A DNA stretch of 64,000 bases from Saccharibacillus sp. CPCC 101409 (lineage in GTDB: Bacteria; Bacillota; Bacilli; Paenibacillales; Paenibacillaceae): the NCBI RefSeq assembly GCF_030518235.1, contig NZ_JAULSA010000002.1, forward strand, positions 124,001 to 188,000, read 5' to 3'. Position numbers and translations under genes: made by a program. Numbering within the stretch: position 1 is the first letter of the stretch; every line of letters starts with the position of its first letter. The notes below the pieces were generated by a model. The model was not told the origin of the DNA. It did not search any database and saw only the letters and a list, made by a program, of their open reading frames with translations. This document shows, piece by piece, positions 1 to 9,173 of this stretch.

Positions 1-187
1 CCATGACGCGCGGGCCGTCTTCTTGTCCGCGCAGCACGCCGAACAAACTGCCGATCCGGTCCTGGACGAATTCTTGCGTATACGCCGAAAGCTTTTCTTT
101 GACCAGGCTGCGCAAATCCCGTTCGAAGCCGGGCGCGGCCGGGAATTCGGTCAGCTCCTTAAACAATGCCAGTGTTTCGTTATTCAT
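1..187 (-). CDS. M42 family metallopeptidase (glutamyl aminopeptidase/endoglucanase-like), 5' part only
   Basis: Read on the minus strand, an ATG at 187 opens a frame that stays open to the window edge. The first 62 residues begin MNNETLALFKELTEFPAAPG and continue with FERDLRSL and a GSLFGVLRG stretch, the characteristic N-terminus of M42 aminopeptidases (FrvX/YsdC type), cytosolic zinc or cobalt peptidases that trim N-terminal residues from peptides. The metal-binding residues lie beyond the window, so activity cannot be judged. It is divergent from the MoxR operon, with 238 bp between them. The family call rests on the N-terminus alone. Confidence 0.78.
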   Translation of the reverse strand, partial: MNNETLALFKELTEFPAAPGFERDLRSLVKEKLSAYTQEFVQDRIGSLFGVLRGQEDGPRVM

Positions 188-425
188 GCTTGTGCACTCT
201 CCCTACCCAAATTTGAGAACGGCGGCGAGCCGCGTTCAACCTCCATCCAGTATGCGGGCTGAAAGAAAAATTGTCACGAAACCCCGTAAACGAAATCGTT
301 TTGCGGGCGAACGTGTGCGTTCGGTCCTTCGATCATGTACAATATATAAAGTGTAATCTTTTCGGCGATTACCACTGCAAATTGTTCGATTTATTCAGGA
401 AAGAACGACTTGGGAGGTTGCTCAT
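188..425. promoter_or_regulatory. Divergent intergenic region, M42 peptidase / MoxR operon
   Basis: Both genes must start transcription in these 238 bp. A TACAAT at 338-343 could be a -10 box for the plus-strand operon, but no convincing -35 lies 16-18 bp upstream. The MoxR gene has a GGGAGG ribosome binding site at about 412-417. I see no operator palindrome. Confidence 0.35.
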
Positions 426-1382
426 ATGTCCGTAAGTTCCGAATCCATGCAGATCGTTACCGCGGTAAGAACGAATCTCGAATCTTGCATATTAGGGAAA
501 ACCTTTGAAATAAAGTTATTGATGACCGCGCTGCTCGCCGGGGGCCATGTGCTGATTGAAGACGTGCCCGGGACCGGCAAAACGCAGCTCATCAAAGCGC
601 TGGCGCGTTCGATGGAAGGGGTCTACCGGCGCGTGCAGTGCAATCCCGACCTGCTGCCGAGCGATATCACCGGCATCTCCATCTACCACCCCCGCGAAGA
701 ACGTTTCCAATTCCGTCCGGGACCGATCATGTCGCATATCCTGCTGGCCGACGAGATCAACCGCGCCACGACCAAGACGCAGTCCGCGCTGCTCGAAGCG
801 ATGGAGGAGCGCAGCGTAACGGTGGACGGGGAAACGCATCCTCTGCCGCATCCGTTCATGCTCTGCGCGACCCAGAACCCGATCGATTTCGAAGGCACGT
901 ACGTGCTGCCGGAAGCCCAGCTCGACCGCTTTATGATGAAGCTGCACATGGGCTATCCGGATCTGGAAACCGAGAAAAACCTGATCAACGCCAACCGGAC
1001 CGGACAGCCGGCCGACCAGCTCCACGCCGTGACGGATATGGAGAAGATCGCCGAAGTGCAGCGCGAAGTGCGCGAAGTTCATATAAACGACGCGGTGACT
1101 TCGTATATGCTCGGCATTATCCGGGCGACGCGCGAACATCCGTCGGTCCTGCTGGGCGCAAGTCCACGCGCGTCGATTTCGTTTACGCTGGCGGCCAAAG
1201 CGTACGCGTTTATCAACGAGCGCGATTATGTGCTGCCCGACGATATCAAAGAGCTGGCGCCTTACGTGCTGCCGCACCGCCTGCTGGTGCGTCCGGAAGC
1301 GCGGCTGGACAACCTGAGCGCCGAATCGCTGATCCGGAACCTGCTGACCGCGACCAGCGTCCCGGTTACGATGGGACGCTAA
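426..1382 (+). CDS. MoxR-family AAA+ ATPase
   Basis: 318 aa AAA+ ATPase of the MoxR (RavA/APE2220) group, thought to act as chaperone-like remodellers. Walker A is DVPGTGKTQ near residue 47, Walker B is LLADEINRA near residue 108, sensor 1 is the ATQNP motif near residue 154, and the C-terminal lid carries the usual SPRASI stretch. It is the first gene of a three-gene operon with a DUF58 protein and a transglutaminase-like membrane protein, with gaps of 3 bp and a 4-bp overlap. This trio is common in Bacillales and proteobacteria; the substrate is not known. The AAA+ assignment is secure, the role inferred. Confidence 0.93.
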   Translation: MSVSSESMQIVTAVRTNLESCILGKTFEIKLLMTALLAGGHVLIEDVPGTGKTQLIKALARSMEGVYRRVQCNPDLLPSDITGISIYHPREERFQFRPGPIMSHILLADEINRATTKTQSALLEAMEERSVTVDGETHPLPHPFMLCATQNPIDFEGTYVLPEAQLDRFMMKLHMGYPDLETEKNLINANRTGQPADQLHAVTDMEKIAEVQREVREVHINDAVTSYMLGIIRATREHPSVLLGASPRASISFTLAAKAYAFINERDYVLPDDIKELAPYVLPHRLLVRPEARLDNLSAESLIRNLLTATSVPVTMGR

Positions 1383-1385
1383 CGA

Positions 1386-2651
1386 ATGAGAGAAATCTGG
1401 AACCTGTTCAAACCGAAGCTGTCCGCGGCGAAGATGTCGATGCTGCTGTCGGTCTGGATCTGCTGTTTGTTCTATCTGCTGTTCCAGGGCGGCAAAACGT
1501 CGATTATGCTGTTTGTCATGGTGACTTTGTTCGGCCTGTATCTGCTGTTCGGCGGGCTCAACGGCATCGGCCGTGCCCGCGGGGAGCGGCATTTCTCGGG
1601 CGAGTTCGGCGAATGGGGCGGCATCCTGCACGCCGGCGACCAGATCCGCGTGCGGCTGAAGCTGGAAATACCCGGCTTCCTGCCGCTTCCGTACGTGATT
1701 GTGCGCGAGACGCTCAAACGGCACAGCGGCGAAACGTGGTCGTTCGAGGAAAGCCTCGTGCCGAATATGAACGGCCGCGGCGAGCTGCTGTTCCAAACGC
1801 CGCCGCTTGAGCGCGGACGGTATGCGTTCTCCGATACGGAGTGCGTCACGGAAGACATCTTCGGGCTGATCGAGCACCGGGGTTCGTTCTCGGCCCGCGG
1901 CGAATTTCGCGTTCTGCCGAGAACGGCCTATATCGCCAAGTGGCAGCTGTTCGACCGCAAGAACCGGCTGCTCGGGCCGCAGTCGGTCGGCAATTTGTCC
2001 GGGCGCGAAACCAATCAGGTGAGCGGCGTGCGGGATTACGTGTACGGCGACCGCATTTCGCGGATTCATTGGAACGCGACCGCGCGCACGGGAGAATGGA
2101 AATCGAAAGAATTCGAATACGAATCGATCCCCAAAACGATGATCGTGCTCGATACGTTCGAGGCGCATTACCGCTCGGCGAGACAGTTCGAGACGGCGGT
2201 ATCGACAGCGGCCTCCCTGCTGGAATACGGCGGACGCGAGATGGTTCCGATCGGACTTTGTTCGCTCGGGCAGGCCGACCGCGTATTCGAGCCGGTGCAG
2301 GGCAGAGGACGGCTGCACGAGATGATGGACCACCTGGTCGATCTCGATCCGCGAGGAAGCGGCTCGCTGCTGGGCGGCATCCAGTCCGTGCTGGGACGGC
2401 TGCCCAAAGGCGCGGTGCTCGTGGTCGTGACGCCGCTCTCCGGCGGCCCGGTCCTGGATCTGGTCCGCTTTTCGCAGACGCATCAAATGAGCTTTTGTCA
2501 TATCCAAATCGCGGAAGGAGCGGTGTCGGGCGCGGACGGTTCGCCGGCCGAGCGCCAGTGGACCGATTCGCTGCGCGCCAAAGGCGTAGCCGCTTACCGG
2601 GCGGGCAGCCTCGACGAACTGCCGGCCGTTCTGGAAGGAGGAATCCGATGA
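1386..2651 (+). CDS. DUF58 domain-containing membrane protein
   Basis: 421 aa. Two hydrophobic segments at about residues 17-55 form an N-terminal membrane anchor. The DUF58 signature is at about residues 217-240 (GVRDYVYGDRISRIHWNATA), after which the chain runs into a von Willebrand A-like fold with the run TMIVLDTF. DUF58 proteins are the regular partners of MoxR ATPases and are presumed MoxR substrates or adaptors. The stop codon overlaps the next start (ATGA at 2648-2651), which indicates translational coupling. Confidence 0.9.
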   Translation: MREIWNLFKPKLSAAKMSMLLSVWICCLFYLLFQGGKTSIMLFVMVTLFGLYLLFGGLNGIGRARGERHFSGEFGEWGGILHAGDQIRVRLKLEIPGFLPLPYVIVRETLKRHSGETWSFEESLVPNMNGRGELLFQTPPLERGRYAFSDTECVTEDIFGLIEHRGSFSARGEFRVLPRTAYIAKWQLFDRKNRLLGPQSVGNLSGRETNQVSGVRDYVYGDRISRIHWNATARTGEWKSKEFEYESIPKTMIVLDTFEAHYRSARQFETAVSTAASLLEYGGREMVPIGLCSLGQADRVFEPVQGRGRLHEMMDHLVDLDPRGSGSLLGGIQSVLGRLPKGAVLVVVTPLSGGPVLDLVRFSQTHQMSFCHIQIAEGAVSGADGSPAERQWTDSLRAKGVAAYRAGSLDELPAVLEGGIR

Positions 2652-4888
2652 AAAAATGGTCCGAATCGTTCAAGTCTTCCTGGTATACGGCGCTTTCCAT
2701 CGTATGGCTGATGGTCGTGGCCGTGCAGTGGCTGACTTACACGCGCACCGTCTGGTTCGACGAAACGAACGCGCTCGTGCTGAGCGTGCTGACCATGGCG
2801 GCCGTCGTGCATCTCCTGCTGCCGAATGCTTCGTGGCTGCGGCTGGGCGTCAAAGCGGTCGCTTTTATCGTCGTGACTTACATGACGCTGGAGCGCTACG
2901 GGGTATTTCAGCCGACGGGACGCCTGGGAGAAAGAGCGGAGCAGTTCTCGGAAGCGATGTTTCCTTATGTATGGTTCGCGCTGGGCGCCTGGGTGCTGTT
3001 CGAATTCTGCGTTCGGACGGTAACCAGCCAGCGGCGGATTTTGATTTTTGCTTTCTTGAATCTGGTGCCGATGGCGGCGCTGGATTCGTTTACGGTCGTC
3101 TCGCTGTGGAAACCGGTGGCCTGGATCGTATTCGCGACGATGGGCTGGCTGGTGTGCGACCATTTCCGGCGCTTCCAGACCCGGTTTCCCAAAGGCTGGC
3201 GTGCGATCCGGCGCAATCCGTTCAAGCTGATCGTCAACACGGCCGTAATCTTCTCGCTCGTCATTCTGGCGGGCGTGAACATGCCGTTCGTACAGCCGGT
3301 GCTGACCGATCCGTATACGGCGTGGCGGCATCTGCAGGGGACGTCGAACGTGGCGTTCAACTCGGGCGGACTGCTGCAGGGCCAGGCTTCGGCTTCGGGC
3401 TACAGCCGGGAAGACGGCCAGCTGGGCGGCGGATTCAACTTCGACTTTACGCCGGTCATGACCGTCGAATCGTCCGAACGCAGCTACTGGCGCGGCGAAA
3501 CCAGAATGACGTACAACGGCAGCGGCTGGGAAGCGGACAGCGGCTGGGGCACGCTTGAAGGCGTCGGGCGCGAACAGGACCTCGAACGCAAAGCCGCTCC
3601 CCTGACTCCGACCCGCACGGTGCGGCAGCGGATCACGATGCAGAGCGAGTCGAGCTATCCGGTGCTGTTCGGCGCTTTCTCGATCAGCAAGGTGGACAGT
3701 CTCGATCTGGAAAACGGGGAATCCCGGATGCAGTGGAAGTCCGAACAGTCCGAGCTGCACTGGCAGGAACGCGCGGGCCGGGGCACGACCGTGTATCCGA
3801 AAACGTACACGATCGAATCGGAAATACCGATCGTTCCCGTCGACAAGCTGAAGCTGGAAACCTACAGCCAGCTGTATCCGGACGGGGTCGAGTCCCGCTA
3901 CGTCCAGGTGCCGCGCGGCTTTCCGAAGCGCGTGACGGACCTGGCGGAAGAGATTGCGTCCGAAGGCGAAACGCCTTACGAAAAAGTCTATCTGCTGCAG
4001 CAGTATTTGCAGATGAATTATACGTACACGAACAACCCGGCTTTGTCCCGCAAACAAAGCGACGATTTCGTGGACAGCTTCCTGTTCGAAGTCAAAGAAG
4101 GCTACTGCGATTACTTCTCCACCGCCATGGTCATGATGGCGCGCTCGCTGGATATCCCGGCGCGCTGGGTCAAAGGTTACTCGCCGGGCAATCCGGCGGC
4201 CGGCGACGTGCCCGAGCGCTTTACCGAGAACAGCTCGCAGTACGAAGTGACCAACGCCAACGCCCACTCGTGGGCGGAAGTGTACTTCGGCGATTACGGC
4301 TGGGTGCCGGTCGAAGCGACGCGCGGCTTCAACATGCCGCTGCTGCAGGAATCTTCCGCTCCGGCGGACGCCGAAGTAACGCAAGAGCAGGAACAAACGC
4401 CGGACACGCCGGAAGAGCAGGAAGACCCGGCGGTGCAGGCGGCTCCGGAAGAAAGCGATTCGAACCTGGTGCCGATCGTCGTATCCGCGGCCGCGGTTGT
4501 GGTGGCCGCATGGGGACTGTATCTGCTGTGGGCGCGCCGACGTTCCGTTTACTTTTTCTTTATGGGACTGCGAATGGGCGGTCCGCTGACGGCGGACCAG
4601 AAGATCGTGCTGGAGATGGAGCGCTGCCTGGGCTTCCTGAAGCGCAAAGGCCTGAGGCGCGAAGAGCATGAAACGCTGCGCGAATCGGTATCGCGCTGGG
4701 AGAAAAAGGTCAAAGGTTCGGAAGCGGCGCTGGCTCCGCTGCTGGCGCTGTTCGAGAAAGCGCGCTACAGTCCGGAGCGCATCACGGAAGCCGAATGGAC
4801 CGAGATGCAGCGGCTGACCGTCGAACTGAGACGCAATTGGAAAGGCTATTATCCCGTTTTGCAAAACTTGCCTCAATCGGGCGGTTGA
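2648..4888 (+). CDS. Transglutaminase-like (TgpA/DUF3488-DUF4129) membrane protein
   Basis: 746 aa from the ATG at 2648, chosen because it overlaps the DUF58 stop and follows an AGGAGG at 2636-2641. The N-terminal 220 residues hold several membrane segments. An extracytoplasmic region follows with a transglutaminase core: the candidate catalytic Cys lies in KEGYCDYFSTAMV and the His in NAHSWAEVYFGDYGW. One further membrane helix (VVSAAAVVVAAWGLYLLWA) precedes a cytoplasmic DUF4129-type tail. TgpA-like proteins are cell-surface protein-modifying or cross-linking enzymes; the substrate here is unknown. The 70-residue stretch before the last helix is rich in Glu/Pro/Thr and is probably a linker. 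An antisense frame covering the gene is a GC shadow. Confidence 0.9.
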   Translation: MKKWSESFKSSWYTALSIVWLMVVAVQWLTYTRTVWFDETNALVLSVLTMAAVVHLLLPNASWLRLGVKAVAFIVVTYMTLERYGVFQPTGRLGERAEQFSEAMFPYVWFALGAWVLFEFCVRTVTSQRRILIFAFLNLVPMAALDSFTVVSLWKPVAWIVFATMGWLVCDHFRRFQTRFPKGWRAIRRNPFKLIVNTAVIFSLVILAGVNMPFVQPVLTDPYTAWRHLQGTSNVAFNSGGLLQGQASASGYSREDGQLGGGFNFDFTPVMTVESSERSYWRGETRMTYNGSGWEADSGWGTLEGVGREQDLERKAAPLTPTRTVRQRITMQSESSYPVLFGAFSISKVDSLDLENGESRMQWKSEQSELHWQERAGRGTTVYPKTYTIESEIPIVPVDKLKLETYSQLYPDGVESRYVQVPRGFPKRVTDLAEEIASEGETPYEKVYLLQQYLQMNYTYTNNPALSRKQSDDFVDSFLFEVKEGYCDYFSTAMVMMARSLDIPARWVKGYSPGNPAAGDVPERFTENSSQYEVTNANAHSWAEVYFGDYGWVPVEATRGFNMPLLQESSAPADAEVTQEQEQTPDTPEEQEDPAVQAAPEESDSNLVPIVVSAAAVVVAAWGLYLLWARRRSVYFFFMGLRMGGPLTADQKIVLEMERCLGFLKRKGLRREEHETLRESVSRWEKKVKGSEAALAPLLALFEKARYSPERITEAEWTEMQRLTVELRRNWKGYYPVLQNLPQSGG

Positions 4889-4893
4889 AAATG

Positions 4894-4922
4894 CTGACGC
4901 GGAGCGCCGGCTGTGATATAGT
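4894..4922 (+). promoter_or_regulatory. Putative extended -10 promoter for the yqeG-yqeM operon
   Basis: TATAGT at 4917-4922 is preceded by TG one base upstream (TGATATAGT), an extended -10. A weak -35 (CTGACG, 4894-4899) lies 17 bp away. The transcript would begin at about 4930 and carry a small hairpin (CTGTCC near 4945 pairing with GGGACAG near 4975) before the TTG start of yqeG. Confidence 0.45.
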
Positions 4923-5003
4923 TTGAGTTTGAAGAATAAAGAGACTGTCCGAGAAATCCCGTCCGGGCTTTCCCGGGACAGCTTCTAACGAGGTGACCCG
5001 AAC

Positions 5004-5531
5004 TTGTTCGATACACTGCTGCCAAGACTTCAAGTCGATACGGTCTTCGATATCGATCTGGAGGATTTGTACAGGCGCGGATACCGGGGAATCGTGACCG
5101 ATCTGGACAACACGCTGGTCGGCGCCAAAGCCCCCAACGCCACGCCCGAACTGATCGCATGGTTCGCAAAGGTAAAAGAGATCGGTTTCCAACTGGTAAT
5201 CGTATCCAATAACAATATGAATCGCGTGTCCGTTTTTGCGACGCCGCTGGATATCCGGTTCGTGCACGCGGCGCGCAAGCCGTCCCACGCCCCGTTCCGC
5301 AAAGCGATGAAGCTGATGGCTCTCAAAGAAAATCAGACGGTCGTCGTCGGCGACCAACTGCTGACCGATGTGCTCGGCGGCAACCGGCTGGGGCTGTACA
5401 CGGTGCTCGTGCTGCCGATTGCGATCGGCGACGAGGGCTGGCGGACGCGCTTTAACCGCAGGGTCGAACGAATCGCGATCGGTCGTCTGCGCAGGATGGG
5501 CAAGTGGCTCGAGGAGGAAAAAAAGAAATGA
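5004..5531 (+). CDS. yqeG: YqeG family HAD IIIA-type phosphatase
   Basis: 175 aa. The HAD motif I is DLDNTLVGAKAP at about residues 33-44 with both Asp residues; motif II is VSNNN and the C-terminal motif is VVVGDQLLTDVLGGN. I use the TTG at 5004 because AGGTG lies at 4991-4995 with proper spacing and because the protein begins with the family's MFDTLLPRLQVDTVFDI. It is the first gene of the conserved Bacillales block and overlaps yqeH by 4 bp. In Bacillus the product is a phosphatase of uncertain substrate; some homologues act on phosphatidylglycerophosphate. Confidence 0.93.
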   Translation: MFDTLLPRLQVDTVFDIDLEDLYRRGYRGIVTDLDNTLVGAKAPNATPELIAWFAKVKEIGFQLVIVSNNNMNRVSVFATPLDIRFVHAARKPSHAPFRKAMKLMALKENQTVVVGDQLLTDVLGGNRLGLYTVLVLPIAIGDEGWRTRFNRRVERIAIGRLRRMGKWLEEEKKK

Positions 5532-6652
5532 CGGAAAGAATGGAAGATTCCGCCGCGATTCGCTGCGGCGGATGCGGAGCTCCGCTGCAAACGGAGAACC
5601 CGTCGGGAATCGGGTATATTCCCGCATTGAAAGAAGACGGCGTGCAGATCTGCCGCCGCTGCTTCCGGATCAAGAATTACAACGAGGTGGCGTCCGTCGC
5701 GGTGGATCAGGACGAGTTCCTGCGCCTGCTCGGCCGGATCGGCGAACGCAAAGCGCTCGTGATTCATATCGTCGACCTGTTCGATTTCCAGGGCAGCGTG
5801 ATTACCGGATTGCAGCGCTTCGTCGGCAGCAATCCGGTCATTCTGGCGGTCAACAAGATCGACCTGCTGCCCAAAGTCACGAACTGGAACAAAGTTCGCA
5901 ACTGGGTGCAGAAGCAGGCGAAAGAGCTGGGCATCAAGGTCGAAGAGATCGTGCTGTGCAGCGCGAAAAAGAATCTGGGCTTCGACCGGCTGCTTGAAGA
6001 GATCGCGTACATCCGCGGCGACCGCGACGTCTATGTGGTCGGCGCGACCAATGTGGGCAAATCCACGCTGATCAACCGTTTGATTACCGATTACAGCGAT
6101 CTCGAAGAAGAGCTGACGACGTCCCGCTATCCGGGAACCACGCTGGATATGGTCAATATCCCGCTGGACGACGGACAATATATCGTCGATACGCCGGGGA
6201 TCGTGTATCCGTCGCGTTATACGGAGCTGGTCACGCCGAAAGATCTCGTCAAGATTATGCCGGACAAGCCGCTGAAGCCGGTCGGCTATCAGTTGAACGA
6301 AGGACAGACGCTGTTTATCGGCGGTCTGGCCCGCTTCGACTTTATCGCCGGCGAGCGTCAGTCGTTCACCTTCTATACAAGCGGAAGCCTGAAGCTGCAC
6401 CGGACCAAAACGGAGCGCGCGGACGAGCTGTACGCCGATCATGCGGGCGAACTGCTGACTCCGCCGTCGCGCGCAGACCTCGAAGCGCTGCCGGAATGGA
6501 CGCGGCATGAATTCCGCATTCCCAAAGGCGGTGCCCAGGACCTGTTTGTTTCCGGTCTCGGCTGGGTCAAAGCGAACGGCGAAAGCGGCGCCAAAGTGGC
6601 CGTGCATGCGCCGAAAGGCGTCAAAGTCATCATGCGCGATTCGCTGATTTGA
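5528..6652 (+). CDS. yqeH: Ribosome biogenesis GTPase YqeH
   Basis: 374 aa from the ATG at 5528. A further upstream in-frame GTG at 5504 would place the GAGGAGG ribosome binding site (5511-5517) inside the gene, so I reject it. An N-terminal treble-clef zinc finger (CGGCGAPLQ, then CRRCFRI) is followed by a circularly permuted GTPase: NKIDLL (G4) and CSAKK (G5) come before GATNVGKSTLINRL (G1) and DTPGI (G3). YqeH is needed for 30S subunit assembly and 16S rRNA stability. The start overlaps the yqeG stop, so the two are probably translationally coupled. Confidence 0.97.
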   Translation: MTERMEDSAAIRCGGCGAPLQTENPSGIGYIPALKEDGVQICRRCFRIKNYNEVASVAVDQDEFLRLLGRIGERKALVIHIVDLFDFQGSVITGLQRFVGSNPVILAVNKIDLLPKVTNWNKVRNWVQKQAKELGIKVEEIVLCSAKKNLGFDRLLEEIAYIRGDRDVYVVGATNVGKSTLINRLITDYSDLEEELTTSRYPGTTLDMVNIPLDDGQYIVDTPGIVYPSRYTELVTPKDLVKIMPDKPLKPVGYQLNEGQTLFIGGLARFDFIAGERQSFTFYTSGSLKLHRTKTERADELYADHAGELLTPPSRADLEALPEWTRHEFRIPKGGAQDLFVSGLGWVKANGESGAKVAVHAPKGVKVIMRDSLI

Positions 6653-6707
6653 GCGTGCTGATCGCGCGCCGCAGGGCGAACGGTAACGAAACGGGGAGGA
6701 ATGACCT

Positions 6708-7568
6708 TTGACGCAATCGCAGGAACTGCGGCTGGGCGTGATCGGCGATCCGATCGCGCATTCCAAGTCGCCGGTCATGCACGCGGCGGCGCTCCGGGCC
6801 CGGGACATGGCCGGCGAGTATATCGCGCTGCATGTGACGCCGGACCGGCTGGAAGAAACGATCGGCGCGGTGCGCCGTCAGGGATACCGGGGCATCAACG
6901 TGACGATTCCGCATAAGGAAAACGTTATGGCTTATCTGGACGAACTGAGCGACGAAGCCCGCCGGATCGGCGCGGTGAATACGATCGTCAACGACGGCGG
7001 CCGGTTGATCGGCCGCAATACCGACGGCATCGGCTATGTGCGTTCGCTCAAGGAAGAAGCGGCCGCGCGGCTGGAAGGCCGGCGGATCGTCGTAATCGGC
7101 GCAGGCGGCGCGGCGCGCGGAATCGTGCATGCGCTGGCGGCCGAAGGGCCGGACCGGATCACGCTGCTGAACCGCACGACGCAGCGCGCCGAGGCGCTGG
7201 CGCGCGAATGGAGCGATCTCGCCGATATTCGCGCGCTGGCTTCGGAGCGTACGGCGGAAGCGCTGGCCGACGCCGACATCGTCATCAATACGACATCGGT
7301 CGGCATGCATCCGCATACCGAAGAACTGCCGCTGGACCCCGCGCTGCTGCGCGGGACGGAGATCGTCAGCGACCTGATCTACAACCCGCTGGAGACCCGC
7401 CTGCTGAAGCAGGCCCGCGAAGCGGGCTGCGTTACGCACGGCGGGCTCGGCATGTTCGTGTACCAGGGCGCTTACGCGTTCGAGTACTGGACGGGCGCGC
7501 CGGCCCCGATCGAAGAGATGCGGGCCGCGGTGCTGGCGAGCATGGGCGTATCCGCGCGCAACGGGTAA
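6708..7568 (+). CDS. aroE: Shikimate dehydrogenase (NADP+)
   Basis: 286 aa. It reduces 3-dehydroshikimate to shikimate in aromatic amino acid synthesis. Visible features are the substrate-binding SKSPVMH near residue 19, NVTIPHKE with the catalytic Lys near residue 70, the dinucleotide motif GAGGAARGI near residue 130 and NTTSVGMHP near residue 190. The start is TTG at 6708, set by GGGGAGGA at 6693-6700; the ATG at 6701 is in another frame. Its place between yqeH and yhbY is the standard Bacillales order. Confidence 0.96.
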   Translation: MTQSQELRLGVIGDPIAHSKSPVMHAAALRARDMAGEYIALHVTPDRLEETIGAVRRQGYRGINVTIPHKENVMAYLDELSDEARRIGAVNTIVNDGGRLIGRNTDGIGYVRSLKEEAAARLEGRRIVVIGAGGAARGIVHALAAEGPDRITLLNRTTQRAEALAREWSDLADIRALASERTAEALADADIVINTTSVGMHPHTEELPLDPALLRGTEIVSDLIYNPLETRLLKQAREAGCVTHGGLGMFVYQGAYAFEYWTGAPAPIEEMRAAVLASMGVSARNG

Positions 7569-7649
7569 AATAAGGAAAAGAGCACGAAGGCTGCAGGCGG
7601 ACGAAGTCCGCGCACAAGATTTTTGAACAAGAGGGAGTTTACGATATTT

Positions 7650-7940
7650 ATGCTGACAGGCAAACAAAAACGCTATTTGCGCTCGCAGGCGCACCATCTC
7701 GACGCGATCTTCCAGATTGGCAAAGGCGGGCTCAACGAACAGCTCGTCCGCCATATCGGGGAAGCGATCGAGACCCGGGAACTGCTCAAGGTATCCGTTC
7801 TGAACAACTGCACGGAAGAGCCGAAAGAACTCGGAGCGGAGCTTGCGTCCGCCGCGGAAGCGGAACTCGTCCAGGTGATCGGACGGACGATTATTTTGTA
7901 TAAGGAATCGCGCGAACACAAACAAATCGAACTGCCGTAA
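7650..7940 (+). CDS. yhbY: RNA-binding protein YhbY (CRM domain)
   Basis: 96 aa from the ATG at 7650, giving the canonical start MLTGKQKRYLRSQAHHLDAI. An in-frame TTG at 7623 is possible but lacks a ribosome binding site, while GAGGGAG at 7631-7637 serves the ATG. The GKGG loop of the CRM fold is at residues 25-28 (QIGKGGLN). CRM proteins associate with pre-50S particles. It lies 35 bp before nadD. Confidence 0.94.
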   Translation: MLTGKQKRYLRSQAHHLDAIFQIGKGGLNEQLVRHIGEAIETRELLKVSVLNNCTEEPKELGAELASAAEAELVQVIGRTIILYKESREHKQIELP

Positions 7941-7975
7941 AGCAGCGCGCAGAATCGGACGGAGGAGAGGCAGCG

Positions 7976-8578
7976 ATGAAGATCGGGATTATGGGCGGAA
8001 CGTTCGATCCTATCCATACCGGACATCTGCTCGCCGCCGAGACGGTGCGCGAAGCGCTGGGACTGGACGAAGTCTGGTTTATGCCGGCGCACGTTCCGCC
8101 GCACAAAGCGGAAGCCGGTTTCTCCGGCGAGGAGCGGCTGCGCATGGTGGAACTTGCGATCGGCTCGCAGTCCGCGTTTCGCACGCTGGATATCGAGCTG
8201 CGCCGCGGCGGCGTTTCCTATACGGTGGATACGATGAGCGAGCTGACCGGGAAGTACCCGGACGCTCGTTTTCATTTCATTATCGGGACCGATATGGTCA
8301 ATTATCTGCCCAGGTGGAACCGGATCGGCGAGCTGGCTTCGCTGACGCGGTTCGCCGCGGTGGGCCGGGGCGGTTACGAGCTTCATGCCGAAGACCTGGC
8401 GCCCGAGGTGAAGAACAAGATCGATTACTGCGACATGCCGCAGCTGGAGATTTCTTCGACGGATATCCGCCGGCGGCTGCGCGAAGGCCGGACGATCCGC
8501 TATCTGGTGCCGGACAAGGTACACGATTATTTGCAAAGGAGCGGTACGCATGCGGCTTACGCGCGAACAACTGATTGA
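7976..8578 (+). CDS. nadD: Nicotinate-nucleotide adenylyltransferase
   Basis: 200 aa. It transfers AMP from ATP to nicotinate mononucleotide to form deamido-NAD. The nucleotidyltransferase motif GGTFDPIHTGHL with the catalytic HxGH is at residues 6-17, and ISSTDIRRRL near residue 160 matches the second family signature. Its 3' end overlaps yqeK by 29 bp, so the two are tightly coupled. GGAGGAG precedes the ATG. Confidence 0.96.
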   Translation: MKIGIMGGTFDPIHTGHLLAAETVREALGLDEVWFMPAHVPPHKAEAGFSGEERLRMVELAIGSQSAFRTLDIELRRGGVSYTVDTMSELTGKYPDARFHFIIGTDMVNYLPRWNRIGELASLTRFAAVGRGGYELHAEDLAPEVKNKIDYCDMPQLEISSTDIRRRLREGRTIRYLVPDKVHDYLQRSGTHAAYARTTD

Positions 8579-9170
8579 GCGGGTATCGTCGCAGATGCCC
8601 GCCAAGAGATGGCGGCATACGCTCGGTGTCATGCAATCGGCGATCTGGCTGGCCGAATTGTACGGAGCCGATCCGGAGCGCGCCGAGCTGGCCGCGATCG
8701 TGCACGACGTGGCGAAATACTGGCCGGTGCACCGTCAGGCGGCGGTGATTGCCGAGAACGGCCTGAACGCCGATCTGCTGCGTTACGACGCTCCGCTGTG
8801 GCATTCCGAAGTGGGCGCTTACGTGGCGGAACACGAATACGGCATCGACGACCGCGAGGTGGTCGACGCGATCCGGTACCATACTTCCGGACGCGAAGGC
8901 ATGACGCTGCTCGACAAAGTGGTCTGCCTGGCCGATTATATCGAGCCGGGCCGCGATTTCCCCGGGGTGGACACCATCCGCGAGAAAGCTCGGCTCAGCC
9001 TGGAAGAAGGATTGATTGCGGGATTCGACTCCACGCTGCGCGTGCTGGTCGAACGAAGCCAAATGATATTTCCGACAACGGTGCTGGCCAGAAACGATCT
9101 GATTCGCCTGCTCGCCGAACGCGAGCAGGCCGGGCAGGTCAAGCCGGTTGCCGAAAACAAGGGAGGATAA
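8550..9170 (+). CDS. yqeK: Bis(5'-nucleosyl)-tetraphosphatase (symmetrical) YqeK, HD domain
   Basis: 206 aa HD-domain hydrolase that splits diadenosine tetraphosphate to ADP. Metal ligands are the His in KRWRHTLGV near residue 22, the HD pair in IVHDVAKYW near residue 52, the His in HSEVGAY and YHTSGREGM further on. The start at 8550 lies inside nadD behind AAAGGAG. The following rsfS starts 3 bp after its stop. Confidence 0.94.
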   Translation: MRLTREQLIERVSSQMPAKRWRHTLGVMQSAIWLAELYGADPERAELAAIVHDVAKYWPVHRQAAVIAENGLNADLLRYDAPLWHSEVGAYVAEHEYGIDDREVVDAIRYHTSGREGMTLLDKVVCLADYIEPGRDFPGVDTIREKARLSLEEGLIAGFDSTLRVLVERSQMIFPTTVLARNDLIRLLAEREQAGQVKPVAENKGG

Positions 9171-9173
9171 CGA

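Noticed and set aside
516-4876. Very long open frames on the minus strand (663 and 760 codons) opposite the MoxR-DUF58-transglutaminase genes
   Set aside because: They lack ribosome binding sites, have Arg/His/Gln-rich compositions typical of antisense frames in GC-rich genes, and lie opposite well-supported domains. Similar shadows at 14782-16845, 25720-28341 and 56103-58811 were dropped for the same reason.
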